NCBI GenBank assembly: GCA_023957995.1
Contig: JAMLGK010000021.1
Location: forward strand, 1-50,850
Direction of reading: 5' to 3'
DNA: 50,850 bases
Origin: Microthrixaceae bacterium
GTDB taxonomy: Bacteria > Actinomycetota > Acidimicrobiia > Acidimicrobiales > Microtrichaceae
Shown: positions 33,031 to 41,439 of the stretch, piece by piece
How the letters are laid out: every line of letters starts with the position of its first letter
Numbering within the stretch: position 1 is the stretch's first letter
Position numbers and translations under genes: made by a program
The notes under the pieces: model-generated
Database searches by the model: none
Told to the model about the DNA's origin: nothing
The model's input: only the letters and a program-made list of their open reading frames with translations

Positions 33031-34425
33031 TTAGACCAGATCTGGGCCACGGTAAGAATCGGGTGTGAGCGGCACCCAGATCCCCACCGCAGCTCCACCT
33101 GCGCGTCGGTTGCGTGCCAGCACCCTGCCACCGTGTGCAGCAGCGACCTCGGCGACGATCGACAGTCCGAGTCCGCTGCCCGGTAGCGACCGGGCGCTGT
33201 CGGAGCGGTGGAACCGATCGAAGATCAACTCGAGTTCGGCCTGTTCGATTCCCGGACCTCGATCCTTGACCTCGATCGACAGTCCGGCGGCGACGGCCTC
33301 CGTGGCCGCGGTGGTGCTGACGGTCACCTCGACAGGGGTCCCGACCGGGGAGAACTTGCAGGCGTTGTCCACCAGGTTCCGGACTGCACGCGCCATCAGG
33401 TCTCGCCGGCACACGACGCCCGTAGGAGTGTCCGAACCAGCCAACCCGATGCTCACCGAGCGACCCCAGCGCCTCGCGACCCGTTCGGACTCGGCGCGGG
33501 TCAGCGCGACGATGTCGACCTCTTCGGGTTCGTGGTCGGACTCGACCCCACCCGCCACCTCGAGCACGTCCTCGACCAGCCTGGACAGCTCCTCGGCCTC
33601 CGCCTCGAGATCGGCCACGACCTTGCCGACGGTGGCAGGATCCATCTCCTGCACGCCGCGCAACGAGAACAGGTTCGTGCGCAATGACGTCATGGGCGTG
33701 CGCAACTCGTGGCCGGCGTCCTGCACGAGACGACGTTGGCGTTCCGAGGACAGAGCCAACGACGAGAGCATCTCGTCGAACGCACGGCCCAGTCGTCCGG
33801 TCTCGTCGTCGCCATCGCGGGGGACATCCGCGTGGAGGTCACCCGATGACGCAACGCTCTCCGCAGCGGAGGTGAGCCGGGTGAGCCGCTCGGTGATCGA
33901 TCGGGCCAGCAGGGCCCCCACCAGGCCGGACACCGCTGCGACCGCCGCGGATACGACCAGGATCCTCAGGCGCAGTGATGCCAGCACCCGTTCGACCTCC
34001 TCGAGGCTTCGTGCGGCCATCAAGGCCCCTCGCGAGTCACCCAGTGACCTGGTCAGGATGCGGGAGGAGACACCCTGCACCGCGTCGTCACGGAACTCGA
34101 CGATTCCGGCCTGGGCGCTCAGGGCCACCTCCAGATCCGTATCGGAGACCGGCAGCGACGGCCCATCGGGCCCCGACCGGGTGGCGCCTTCGGGGCCCAG
34201 GTACTGCAGATCGATATCGCGCACCGAGCTCAACCGGTCGATGGGGGCGACGCGCACCGGTGCCCCCAGGGCGGGTGCGACACCACTCATCGCCGCCTCG
34301 AGGGAGCTGTCGACCTCGTCGTGCAGACCCTGCGCGGTCGCCCGGTAGCTGAGCACACCCACCACGGCCGCCACCACCCAGGTGCAACTGACCAGGGCCA
34401 GCACCAGTTTGGAACGCAGCTTCAC
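33031..34425 (-). CDS. sensor histidine kinase, MprB-like
   Basis: A 464-residue kinase with two transmembrane helices (about 9-27 and 150-172), an extracytoplasmic sensor region between them, a HAMP domain (LARSITERLTRLTSAAESVA), the phosphoacceptor motif LVQDAGHELRTPMTSLRTN, and a HATPase domain (NLVDNACKFSP, DRGPGIE, GSGLGLSIVAEV). The phosphoacceptor box closely matches MprB of mycobacteria, an envelope-stress sensor. The start is GTG 34425, 40 bases after the response regulator stop. Confidence 0.92.
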   Translation of the reverse strand: MKLRSKLVLALVSCTWVVAAVVGVLSYRATAQGLHDEVDSSLEAAMSGVAPALGAPVRVAPIDRLSSVRDIDLQYLGPEGATRSGPDGPSLPVSDTDLEVALSAQAGIVEFRDDAVQGVSSRILTRSLGDSRGALMAARSLEEVERVLASLRLRILVVSAAVAAVSGLVGALLARSITERLTRLTSAAESVASSGDLHADVPRDGDDETGRLGRAFDEMLSSLALSSERQRRLVQDAGHELRTPMTSLRTNLFSLRGVQEMDPATVGKVVADLEAEAEELSRLVEDVLEVAGGVESDHEPEEVDIVALTRAESERVARRWGRSVSIGLAGSDTPTGVVCRRDLMARAVRNLVDNACKFSPVGTPVEVTVSTTAATEAVAAGLSIEVKDRGPGIEQAELELIFDRFHRSDSARSLPGSGLGLSIVAEVAAAHGGRVLARNRRAGGAAVGIWVPLTPDSYRGPDLV

Positions 34426-34465
34426 GGGGTCACCGCCGGGCTGGCGTCCCGCACACCCATTCGCA

Positions 34466-35194
34466 TCACGGCGACTCGGGCCTCAGCACGTAGCCCACCC
34501 CGCGAACCGTCTGGATGAGCGTCGGGTCGCGGTCGCGGTCCACCTTGCGTCGCAGGTAGCCGATGTAGACCGCCAGGTTCTTGGAATCGGGTCCGAAGTC
34601 GTAGCCCCAGATGGTGTCGTAGATGTCGGTGCGCTCGAGGACGATCCCGGCATTGACCGCCAGGTGAGCGAGCAGGTCGAACTCCGTGCGCGTGAGGTCG
34701 AGTTCCTCGTCACCGCGCCATGCCCGACGTGCCGACGGCTCGATCCTCAGGTCCTCGACCGATATCACCTGCGCCGGAGCGGACCCCTCGACCGGTCCGA
34801 CCCGGCGCATCAGGGCGCGGACCCGGGCCAGCAGTTCCTCGGGGTCGAAGGGCTTGGCCAGGTAGTCGTCGGCCCCGGCATCGAGCCCCGCAACGCGGTC
34901 GCTCGTCTCGGTGCGCGCTGTGAGCATCAGTATCGGGACCCGGTCCTGTTCGGCCCTCAGCACACGACAGACCGACAGCCCGTCGACCCCCGGCATCATC
35001 AGGTCGATCACCATCAGGTCGGCCGGGTGCATCCGATGGGCCTCGAGCGCCTCGGCACCGTTGGAGGCGACCCGCACCGAATAGCCCTCGGCGGTGAACA
35101 GCCGCTCCAGGGACTCGCGGATCGCCCGGTCGTCATCGGCGACGACCATCTCGGTACCCGAAGCAGCTGGATCGACAGGCGATGGTTCGCGCAC
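34466..35194 (-). CDS. OmpR-family response regulator, MprA-like
   Basis: A 242-residue regulator. The receiver has the acidic pair in VVADDDRAI, phospho-acceptor Asp in LMVIDLMMPGVDGL, and Lys in YLAKPFDPEELLAR. The winged helix of OmpR type ends with VAVYIGYLRRKVD-like (here LAVYIGYLRRKVD) and IQTVRGVGYVL. The start is GTG 35194, six bases after a minus-strand TAGGTT, so it is leaderless. This -10 shares two bases with a plus-strand -10 for the divergent gene. It is operonic with the kinase. Confidence 0.94.
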   Translation of the reverse strand: MREPSPVDPAASGTEMVVADDDRAIRESLERLFTAEGYSVRVASNGAEALEAHRMHPADLMVIDLMMPGVDGLSVCRVLRAEQDRVPILMLTARTETSDRVAGLDAGADDYLAKPFDPEELLARVRALMRRVGPVEGSAPAQVISVEDLRIEPSARRAWRGDEELDLTRTEFDLLAHLAVNAGIVLERTDIYDTIWGYDFGPDSKNLAVYIGYLRRKVDRDRDPTLIQTVRGVGYVLRPESP

Positions 35195-35200
35195 ACCCCC

Positions 35201-35210
35201 AACCTAGGGT
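35201..35210. promoter_or_regulatory. overlapping divergent -10 elements
   Basis: The 10-mer AACCTAGGGT reads TAGGTT on the minus strand (35206-35201) and TAGGGT on the plus strand (35205-35210), sharing the central TA. The minus element is six bases from the regulator GTG. The plus element serves the gene at 35268 with a leader of about 50 bases. Confidence 0.55.
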
Positions 35211-35267
35211 CCAACATGTTTCATCTCGCGCCAGCCCGCGGGACGGTCAGGATCCAGGACAGACCAG

Positions 35268-35762
35268 ATGGACCAGCAACACCCCCCAGACGATGCCGAT
35301 CCGGCCGAACAGACGCCGCCCAAGCAGATACTGCGCGGCGGAGGCCTGGTGTCCGCACCCTTCATCCTCGTCGGGCTGGTGCTCGTGGCCATCGGCTCAC
35401 TGAACCTCGCCTGGACGTTCGACCAGTCGACCACCGGGTCGGCGCTGGGTCTGGGGATCGGGTTCGGCGCGGCCGGAGCACTTGCGCTCATCGCTGCGCG
35501 CGGCTGTCGCGTCATCACCGCGGATGGCACTGTGCGAGACCAGGTGGCCTTCGTCACCGTGCGAAGGGTGGACCAGGGTTCGGTGGTGAAGGTCCGAACC
35601 CGTTCCGGGCCCTGGCGCGTGTTCGAAATCGAGTCCGCGAGCGGCGACCACATCGTCCTGTTGGGCTGCGGTCCGCAGCACTTCCCGGCCACCCTGATGC
35701 CCGACGCCGCTCAGCGGGACCTCTCCAGGATCGACACGATCAGTGGATTCGTGGGAACCTGA
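35268..35762 (+). CDS. two-helix membrane protein with C-terminal beta domain
   Basis: A 164-residue protein of unknown function. An acidic Pro-rich N-terminus precedes two transmembrane helices (APFILVGLVLVAIGSLNLAW and GLGIGFGAAGALALIAA). The ~85-residue cytoplasmic domain has strand-rich character (GCRVITADGTVRDQVAFVTV, WRVFEIESASGDHIVLLGCG), resembling bacterial PH-like membrane proteins, but I cannot confirm that family. The ATG at 35268 has a CAGGAC site. It diverges from the MprA-like regulator and overlaps the DUF983 gene. Confidence 0.7.
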   Translation: MDQQHPPDDADPAEQTPPKQILRGGGLVSAPFILVGLVLVAIGSLNLAWTFDQSTTGSALGLGIGFGAAGALALIAARGCRVITADGTVRDQVAFVTVRRVDQGSVVKVRTRSGPWRVFEIESASGDHIVLLGCGPQHFPATLMPDAAQRDLSRIDTISGFVGT

Positions 35763-36297
35763 ACCGGTGCAAGAACCCCCCACCCCCAGCGGTCACGATC
35801 CGCGGGTGATCACCGCGCGGGCCGATGCGGCTGCCCGGAGACAGGTCCGACGCGAGATCCCCACCGCTCGTCAGTTGGGTGTGCGACCGACCCGCATCCT
35901 GTTGCGGGGATGCTTCGCCAGGTGCCCCGGTTGCGGTGGCCGCCACGTGTTCCGCAAGTGGTTCCTCACCGCCGAGCGTTGCCCCACCTGCACGCTTTTG
36001 TTCGAACGGGTGGAGGGCCACTGGATCGGGGCGCTCGGAACCAACACCGTTGGGGTGTTCGGTCTGATGTTCGTCGTGCTGTTCGGCAGCGTCATGGTGA
36101 CCTTCCCCGAAGCACCCGGACACTGGTTGTTGTTCACGCTGCTCGGAATCGCCCTGCTGGGCCCGCTGCTCCTGTTTCCTCCCTCCAGGATGCTGTGGAC
36201 CGCCATCGACATGCTGATGCGGCCCCTGCGGCCCGGCGAGATAGATCCGAGGTTCGTCAGACACGATCCCTACCGGGACCGCCCGAAGGGGCCCTGA
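35743..36297 (+). CDS. DUF983 family membrane protein
   Basis: A ~184-residue protein of the DUF983 type. A zinc ribbon precedes two transmembrane helices: RCPGCGGRHVFRKW and ERCPTCTLLFERVEG (four Cys as two CxxC pairs), then VGVFGLMFVVLFGSVMVTF and WLLFTLLGIALLGPLLLF. Function is unknown. In proteobacteria relatives sit near cytochrome oxidase genes. The start is either GTG 35743, overlapping the previous stop by 20 bases, or GTG 35767 just after it. The coding overlap suggests an operon with the preceding gene. Confidence 0.8.
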   Translation: MDSWEPEPVQEPPTPSGHDPRVITARADAAARRQVRREIPTARQLGVRPTRILLRGCFARCPGCGGRHVFRKWFLTAERCPTCTLLFERVEGHWIGALGTNTVGVFGLMFVVLFGSVMVTFPEAPGHWLLFTLLGIALLGPLLLFPPSRMLWTAIDMLMRPLRPGEIDPRFVRHDPYRDRPKGP

Positions 36298-36347
36298 CGC
36301 GCCAGACCCACCTGCTGCGGTGACCGTTGGGCAATTGTCCGCGCGCC

Positions 36348-36376
36348 TTGCCACACCAGAGGGGACTACCTAGCCT
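36348..36376 (+). promoter_or_regulatory. promoter of the lipoprotein gene at 36415
   Basis: -35 TTGCCA (36348-36353), 17-base spacer, -10 TAGCCT (36371-36376). The leader of ~32 bases ends with GGAGGG before ATG 36415. This is the best two-box promoter in the window. Confidence 0.7.
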
Positions 36377-36414
36377 TTGAGGGTCCGGCAGGCTGCGCGG
36401 ACCTGGAGGGACCA

Positions 36415-37521
36415 ATGCAACGCAGGCGGGTTTCTGTTGCCGCTATTGCATCGTTGCTGTGCCTCGCCATCATCGGCTCGGGCTGCGCAACCACATCGAA
36501 CACCGGTCAGGTCTCGGGCGACGCGCCGGAGTTCGGTGCTCGTCTCCAGACGAGCACGACGATCGCCGGGTCGGCCACCGGTCAGGGGCGCACAGCCAGT
36601 CGATCTGCCTCGGATTCCACGATCGATGGATTGTCGGTCGATCCCGATGTTCTGGCGCAACTGGGTGACCTCACGCCCGAGGAGCTCTCCGAGCTGACCG
36701 GACTGAGCCTCGACGAGCTCGGCGAGCTGGGGATCTCTCCGGCATCCGTCGGCGCACTCGCACGCGTGGTGGACAGCATCGGCCTCGGTGGCGACGACAC
36801 CGACCCTGCACTCGTGCAGGCACTCCTGGCCGGCGGCGGAAGTCTGCTGACGGGCACGGGTCAGCTCACCAGTGAGGCATCGGGCCTGCTCGCCTCGGCG
36901 AACATCGACCCCGCGACCCTTGCAGCGATCGCCGGCGCGGCCGCCACCGTGCCACCCGGCGTGATCGACCAGCTCGGAACGATCCTCGCCATCGTCGATC
37001 CCAACGGCCTCGGCCAGCTGGACGGGAACGCCTCGGCGCTCTCAGCCCTGGCGGTGCTGATCGGCGCTGCCCTCGGATCCGACCCGATCGCGCTGGGCGA
37101 GTTGTCTGCCGTCGGCGAGATAGACCCGAGGTTCCGCGACGTGGTGGGGTTCTTCACGGGACTGGTCACATCGTTCACCCCCGCGCTGGTCGACCGGATC
37201 AATCGCATCACGAAGGTCCTCGGTCCCTACACGCTGCAGGCGCTCGGTGGAACGCTGGCGCTGCTGGAACGACCGGAGGTCGCGGATGTCATCGCGGATG
37301 CGTTCTCCAATCCGGCAGTGGTCGCGACCGCGTTCGGCGCTCTGTTCACGTTCATTCCAGGACTGCCCGAGCTACTGGCACCCAACGCCTTCGGCGACCC
37401 CAACGCCATCTACACCGCGATCACCGCGATCGCAGCGGTGGCACTGCTGAACGCGGACGCGCCGGGCTTCCGAGATCTGTTGGAGTCGCTCGGGATATCG
37501 ATCCCCGACGAACTGGGCTGA
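36415..37521 (+). CDS. predicted lipoprotein, unknown function
   Basis: A 368-residue protein. The signal peptide ends in a lipobox (AIIGSGC, Cys24). A Ser/Thr linker leads into an unusual leucine-rich acidic segment (LGDLTPEELSELTGLSLDEL, then GELGISPASVGAL) that repeats short helix-capping units. The remaining ~270 residues are Ala/Leu/Gly-rich helices, some hydrophobic enough to be membrane-associated (ALSALAVLIGAALGS, VVATAFGALFTFIPGLPELL). I recognise no family. It has a strong promoter and ribosome binding site (GGAGGG) and is monocistronic, which suggests good expression. Confidence 0.72.
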   Translation: MQRRRVSVAAIASLLCLAIIGSGCATTSNTGQVSGDAPEFGARLQTSTTIAGSATGQGRTASRSASDSTIDGLSVDPDVLAQLGDLTPEELSELTGLSLDELGELGISPASVGALARVVDSIGLGGDDTDPALVQALLAGGGSLLTGTGQLTSEASGLLASANIDPATLAAIAGAAATVPPGVIDQLGTILAIVDPNGLGQLDGNASALSALAVLIGAALGSDPIALGELSAVGEIDPRFRDVVGFFTGLVTSFTPALVDRINRITKVLGPYTLQALGGTLALLERPEVADVIADAFSNPAVVATAFGALFTFIPGLPELLAPNAFGDPNAIYTAITAIAAVALLNADAPGFRDLLESLGISIPDELG

Positions 37522-37596
37522 CCTCCCCGCGCGGCTACGCCGCTCCGGCGCCGGCACGACGCTCGGGCCGACCAAGGCCGACCCACGAGTGGGGAA

Positions 37597-39405
37597 CTAC
37601 GAGTAGATCGATTCGATCTCGGCCGCGAACCGGGCGTTCACACCCCGCCGCTTCAACTTCGAGGTCGGGGTCAACAGGTCCGAATCCGGCATCCACTCCT
37701 CGGTGAGGATCTTCACCTTCTTCACGCGTTCAGCATTGTTGAAGCCCGACATCGACTCCTCCACCTCGGCGTTGATCGCCTCGATGACCTCGGGCAGTTC
37801 CGCGAACTCCTCGAGGGTGGTGAACTCGATCCCCTTCTGCGCGGCCCAGCCCGGAGCCACCTCCGAGTCGATGACCACCAGGGCCGACACGAACGGCCGG
37901 TTGTCCCCGATCACCGCCGCCTGGCCGATCAGCGTCACGCTCTTGAGCGCCGCCTCGAGGTTGGCGGGCGACAGGTTCTTGCCGCCGGCGGTGATGATGA
38001 GCTCCTTCTTGCGGTCCACGATCCGCAGATAGCCATCCTCGTCGATCTCACCGATGTCTCCGCTGTGCAGCCATCCGTCCTCGTCGATCGTCTCGGCGGT
38101 CTTCTCGGGGTCATTCAGGTAGCCGACGAAGACGTGCCCACCCCGACAGCAGACCTCGCCGTCGGGGAAGATGGTCACCTCGGAACCCGGCATGGCACGA
38201 CCCACCGTCCCGGGCTTCACACGCAGGCGCTCGAAGGTCATCGGGCCGGTGTTCTCACTCATGCCGTAGACCTCGGCCAGCGGGATACCGATGGCACGGA
38301 ACCAGGTGAGCATCTGAGCGGGGATCGGTGCCGCTCCGGTGATCGCCATCTCGCACTCGTCGAGACCCAACAGGGCTCTCACCAGCGCGAAGTTCTCGGC
38401 GTCGATCTCCTCGTAGCGTGCCACTTCTTCGTCGGTGGCGGTCTCGAAGGTCATCTTCTCGCGAAGCGGGATCGCTTCCTCGATCGCAGCATTGAACTTC
38501 GCTGCATTGTCCGGGTCGGCCGAGAGCATCCCGTTGAGTCGGCCGTAGACCTTCTCCCAGACGCGGGGCACCCCGAACACGATGTGCGGCTTGACGGCTC
38601 CCAGGTACTGCGCCAGCAGCCCGGTCTCGGGGCAACAGGTCACCTCTTCCGCGCAAACCATGGCCGTGTAGTGCGACACCACGCGCTCGGCGATGTGAGC
38701 CATGGGCAGGTAGGAGACGACCCTCTTGCCTGCGATGTCCTCGCGGGTCCAGCCGTAGGACTCGAGGCCCGACTCCAACACCCAGCAGATGTTGTAGTTG
38801 GAGATCATCACACCCTTGGGGCTGCCGGTGGTCCCGGAGGTGTAGATGATCGTTGCCAGGTCGTCGGGCGACCCGGTCTGCGCCTCCGCCTCCAGGTCGA
38901 GCGCCTCACCCTCGAGTACGTCGGGACCGAGCACGTCACCGCCGGCCGCGGCGGGATCCAACACCACGATCGACTCGAGCCGGTCGAGCTTGGCGCGCAC
39001 CGGAGAGAACCGGTCCACGAAGTCGGAGTTCTCCAACACTGCGACCTTCGCCCCGCAGTGCGACACGAGGTACTCCACCTGGTCCGACGACGAGGAGTTG
39101 TAGATCGACACCGGAGTTGCGCCGAGGAACAACACCGCGAGGTCCACCCAGTGGAACGCCGGGATGTTGCGCATCATGAGCACCACCCGGTCTCCCGGAC
39201 CGACCCCGAGGGAACGGAGCCCACCGGCGGTCGTGGCCACCTTGGCCGCCACGTCGTCGAAGGTGTACTCCCGCCAGTCGTCCTCACCGACCATCTCGCG
39301 CAGAGCCACCAGCGATCCGTGCGACTTGGCGCACTCGAGGAAATCCTTCGCAACGGTGCGCCCCGCAACCTTCGCGTCGAGCTGTTCCTTGGTGAGTCCC
39401 GGCAT
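37597..39405 (-). CDS. long-chain acyl-CoA synthetase (AMP-binding, FadD15-like)
   Basis: Activates fatty acids to acyl-CoA through an acyl-adenylate. The 602-residue protein has the AMP-binding P-loop TIIYTSGTTGSPKGVM, the YGMSENTGPMT motif, the SGDIGEIDEDGYLRIVDRKK hinge region and a C-terminal catalytic Lys context (TPTSKLKRRGVN). The start is ATG 39405 with AGGGGG upstream. It is divergent from a thiolase, which together suggests beta-oxidation or lipid turnover. The shared 287-bp intergenic region contains two inverted repeats. Confidence 0.92.
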   Translation of the reverse strand: MPGLTKEQLDAKVAGRTVAKDFLECAKSHGSLVALREMVGEDDWREYTFDDVAAKVATTAGGLRSLGVGPGDRVVLMMRNIPAFHWVDLAVLFLGATPVSIYNSSSSDQVEYLVSHCGAKVAVLENSDFVDRFSPVRAKLDRLESIVVLDPAAAGGDVLGPDVLEGEALDLEAEAQTGSPDDLATIIYTSGTTGSPKGVMISNYNICWVLESGLESYGWTREDIAGKRVVSYLPMAHIAERVVSHYTAMVCAEEVTCCPETGLLAQYLGAVKPHIVFGVPRVWEKVYGRLNGMLSADPDNAAKFNAAIEEAIPLREKMTFETATDEEVARYEEIDAENFALVRALLGLDECEMAITGAAPIPAQMLTWFRAIGIPLAEVYGMSENTGPMTFERLRVKPGTVGRAMPGSEVTIFPDGEVCCRGGHVFVGYLNDPEKTAETIDEDGWLHSGDIGEIDEDGYLRIVDRKKELIITAGGKNLSPANLEAALKSVTLIGQAAVIGDNRPFVSALVVIDSEVAPGWAAQKGIEFTTLEEFAELPEVIEAINAEVEESMSGFNNAERVKKVKILTEEWMPDSDLLTPTSKLKRRGVNARFAAEIESIYS

Positions 39406-39601
39406 TTCGGCCCCCTGTTTGGATCGTACGATGGGTGGGCCGCGGGTCGAACAGTCCCCCGTTCCCCGTATCGGCACCCCCGCATCGGGTCGTGTGTGAC
39501 CGGCAACTCTACCGGCGTCAGCCCGGCTGCGCGCCCGCTGCGCGAACAGTGGGGTCGAGTGTCACATTGACCCGGACACACCCGGGAGCGCAGACTCTTG
39601 A

Positions 39602-39657
39602 CCGGTCGGTCCAGTTTTTGGCCGACCGGGGGGAACAGCCGGAACCAACGTTTGGTT
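39602..39657. promoter_or_regulatory. two inverted repeats between acyl-CoA ligase and thiolase
   Basis: CCGGTCGG (39602-39609) and CCGACCGG (39622-39629) form an 8-bp inverted repeat with 12-base spacer. AACCAA (39643-39648) and TTGGTT (39652-39657) form a 6-bp one with a 3-base centre. Either could bind a TetR-type fatty-acid regulator (inference). Confidence 0.4.
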
Positions 39658-39692
39658 GCGACCCGCAGGAAACCATCACCAAGGAGTAGGGC

Positions 39693-40904
39693 ATGCCCGA
39701 AGCAGTGATCGTCGACATCGTCCGGACAGCAGGCGGAAGGCGCAACGGTGCCCTCTCGGGGTGGCACCCCGTCGACCTCGCAGCCGAGTCACTCAAGGCT
39801 CTGGCCGAACGCAACAACCTCGACCCGGAGCTCGTCGATGACGTGATCATGGGTTGCGTCATGCAGGCCGGTGGCCAGGCACTCAACGTGGGGCGCAACG
39901 CAGTCCTCGCAGCGGGTTGGCCCGAGTCGGTGCCTTCCACCACGGTGGACCGTCAGTGCGGTTCCTCCCAGCAGGCCGCCCACTTCGGCGCCCAGGGCGT
40001 CATGGCCGGCGCGTACGACATCGTCGTTGCTGCAGGCATCGAGCTGATGAGCCTGGTGCCGATGGGCGCCTCGATCGGCAGTGGCGTCGGGTTCCCCTTC
40101 GGCTCGGCCTTCGAACGCTATGCCGACGTCGAGCTCTACCCCGGCCAGACAGGCCTCGTGGGCCAGGGTGTCTCCGCTGAGATCATCGCCAACGAGAACG
40201 ACCTCAGCCGCGAAGACCTGGACGCCTTCGGTGTTCGCTCCCAGGAGCTCGCCGAGAGGGCAACCGCCGAGGGTCGCTTCGACAACGAGATCATCCCGGT
40301 CGTCTCCAAGATCAAGGACAAGGAGACCGGCGAGATCAAGGTGCTCGACGGCGAGATGGTCACCCGCGACGAGGGCATCCGCCCGGGAACCACCATGGAG
40401 ACGCTCGCCAAGCTGAAGCCGGCCTTCGTGCCCGATGGCAAGGTGACCGCGGGCAACAGCTCGCAGATCACCGACGGCGCATCAGCGGCGCTGATCATGT
40501 CGGCCGAGAAGGCCGCCGAGCTGGGCCTCACACCCCGAGCCCGGTTCCACACCTTCGCACTCGCCGGGGTCGACCCCGTGCGCATGCTCACCGGGCCGAT
40601 CCCCGCAACCGCCAAGGCTCTCGAGCGCAGCGGCCTCAGCGTGGGCGACATCGACCACTTCGAGGTCAACGAGGCGTTCGCTTCGGTCGTGCTCGCCTGG
40701 GCCAAGGCACACAATCCCGACATGGACAAGGTGAACCCCAACGGCGGCGCCATCGCACTGGGTCACCCTCTCGGGTGTTCGGGCGCCAAGCTCATGGCCA
40801 CCATGCTCAACGAGCTCGAGCGCACCGGCGGCCGCTACGGCCTCCAGACCATGTGTGAGGGTGGCGGCATGGCCAACGCCACCATCATCGAACGCCTCGG
40901 CTGA
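39693..40904 (+). CDS. acetyl-CoA acetyltransferase / thiolase
   Basis: Thiolytic cleavage of 3-ketoacyl-CoA, or the reverse condensation. The 403-residue protein has the nucleophile cysteine in VDRQCGSSQQ (~90), NEAFA, the catalytic His in GGAIALGHPLGCSGAK, and the second Cys in CEGGGMANATIIE. It resembles FadA5/FadA6-type thiolases of actinobacteria. The ATG at 39693 follows AAGGAG. It pairs with the divergent acyl-CoA ligase. A strong hairpin lies 80 bases downstream of its stop. Confidence 0.94.
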   Translation: MPEAVIVDIVRTAGGRRNGALSGWHPVDLAAESLKALAERNNLDPELVDDVIMGCVMQAGGQALNVGRNAVLAAGWPESVPSTTVDRQCGSSQQAAHFGAQGVMAGAYDIVVAAGIELMSLVPMGASIGSGVGFPFGSAFERYADVELYPGQTGLVGQGVSAEIIANENDLSREDLDAFGVRSQELAERATAEGRFDNEIIPVVSKIKDKETGEIKVLDGEMVTRDEGIRPGTTMETLAKLKPAFVPDGKVTAGNSSQITDGASAALIMSAEKAAELGLTPRARFHTFALAGVDPVRMLTGPIPATAKALERSGLSVGDIDHFEVNEAFASVVLAWAKAHNPDMDKVNPNGGAIALGHPLGCSGAKLMATMLNELERTGGRYGLQTMCEGGGMANATIIERLG

Positions 40905-40984
40905 GGCGTTCGGTCGCAGCCTCGGGCTGTTGACCGAATGCGGTTGAGCAAACGGGATCGTCCCACCAGGACAGGCCCGTAGCG

Positions 40985-41028
40985 ACGACCCCGGACGACT
41001 CGGATCGAACTGAGTCGTCCGGGGTCGT
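40985..41028. terminator. 17-bp stem hairpin between convergent genes
   Basis: Perfect 17-bp arms ACGACCCCGGACGACTC (40985-41001) and their complement (41012-41028) with a 10-base loop. It lies between the thiolase (+) and the zinc-ribbon gene (-). No U-tract, but the stem is the strongest in the window. Confidence 0.75.
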
Positions 41029-41062
41029 GTCGTTCACCGATGGCTGCGTACCGACACGGTTC

Positions 41063-41113
41063 GGTCCTCGGAGGCGACCGGTCCTCGGAGGCGATCAGTC
41101 CTCTGAAGCGATG
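41063..41113. repeat. three tandem 17-bp units
   Basis: Unit GGTCCTCGGAGGCGACC at 41063-41079 is repeated at 41080-41096 with one change and at 41097-41113 with four. The third unit and the end of the second cover the last codons and stop of the gene at 41095. Confidence 0.75.
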
Positions 41114-41439
41114 AGCTCCATCTCGTCCATGCAGTGGCGAGGGGGTTCCGGGTCCTCGGTAGCGGCGGAGGTCATCCGCACCTCGGCTCCGCAGACCTCG
41201 CAGCGGTAGGTCAGTCGCACTCGCCGCAACGTTCCCGGATCCGGTGGCGGGGGCGGAGGTGTGGCGAACTGCTCGAGGAAGAACCAGCCGATGCGAAGGA
41301 TCACGATCCCCACCAGCACAGCCGCGATCACGGTGAAGGTCGGGGCATCGGTGACGAGGAGCGCCACCGCGATGAAGACCGCGGAGGCCAGTAGCCACCA
41401 GAGGAACCGTGATCGTCTCGGTCGGGGCTCTGCGCTCAT
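41095..41439 (-). CDS. small membrane protein with C-terminal zinc ribbon
   Basis: A 114-residue protein of unknown function. A basic N-terminus precedes two closely spaced hydrophobic helices (FLWWLLASAVFIAVALLVT and TVIAAVLVGIVILRIGWFFL), a run of six prolines, then a zinc-ribbon-like end with YRCEVCGAEV and RHCMDEME. The start is ATG 41439, with a minus-strand TAGCCT nine bases upstream. It lies between the thiolase hairpin and the DnaA-box cluster. Confidence 0.7.
   Translation of the reverse strand: MSAEPRPRRSRFLWWLLASAVFIAVALLVTDAPTFTVIAAVLVGIVILRIGWFFLEQFATPPPPPPDPGTLRRVRLTYRCEVCGAEVRMTSAATEDPEPPRHCMDEMELIASED

Noticed and set aside
35216..35809. ATG at 35216, five bases after TAGGGT, opening a 197-codon frame
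   Set aside because: The -10 spacing is attractive, but the frame overlaps the membrane-protein gene at 35268 out of frame and has an Arg-rich shadow composition. The 35268 frame has clear membrane helices.
38065..39570. 501-codon plus-strand frame opposite the acyl-CoA ligase
   Set aside because: Antisense to a complete AMP-binding enzyme, with composition typical of a shadow frame.
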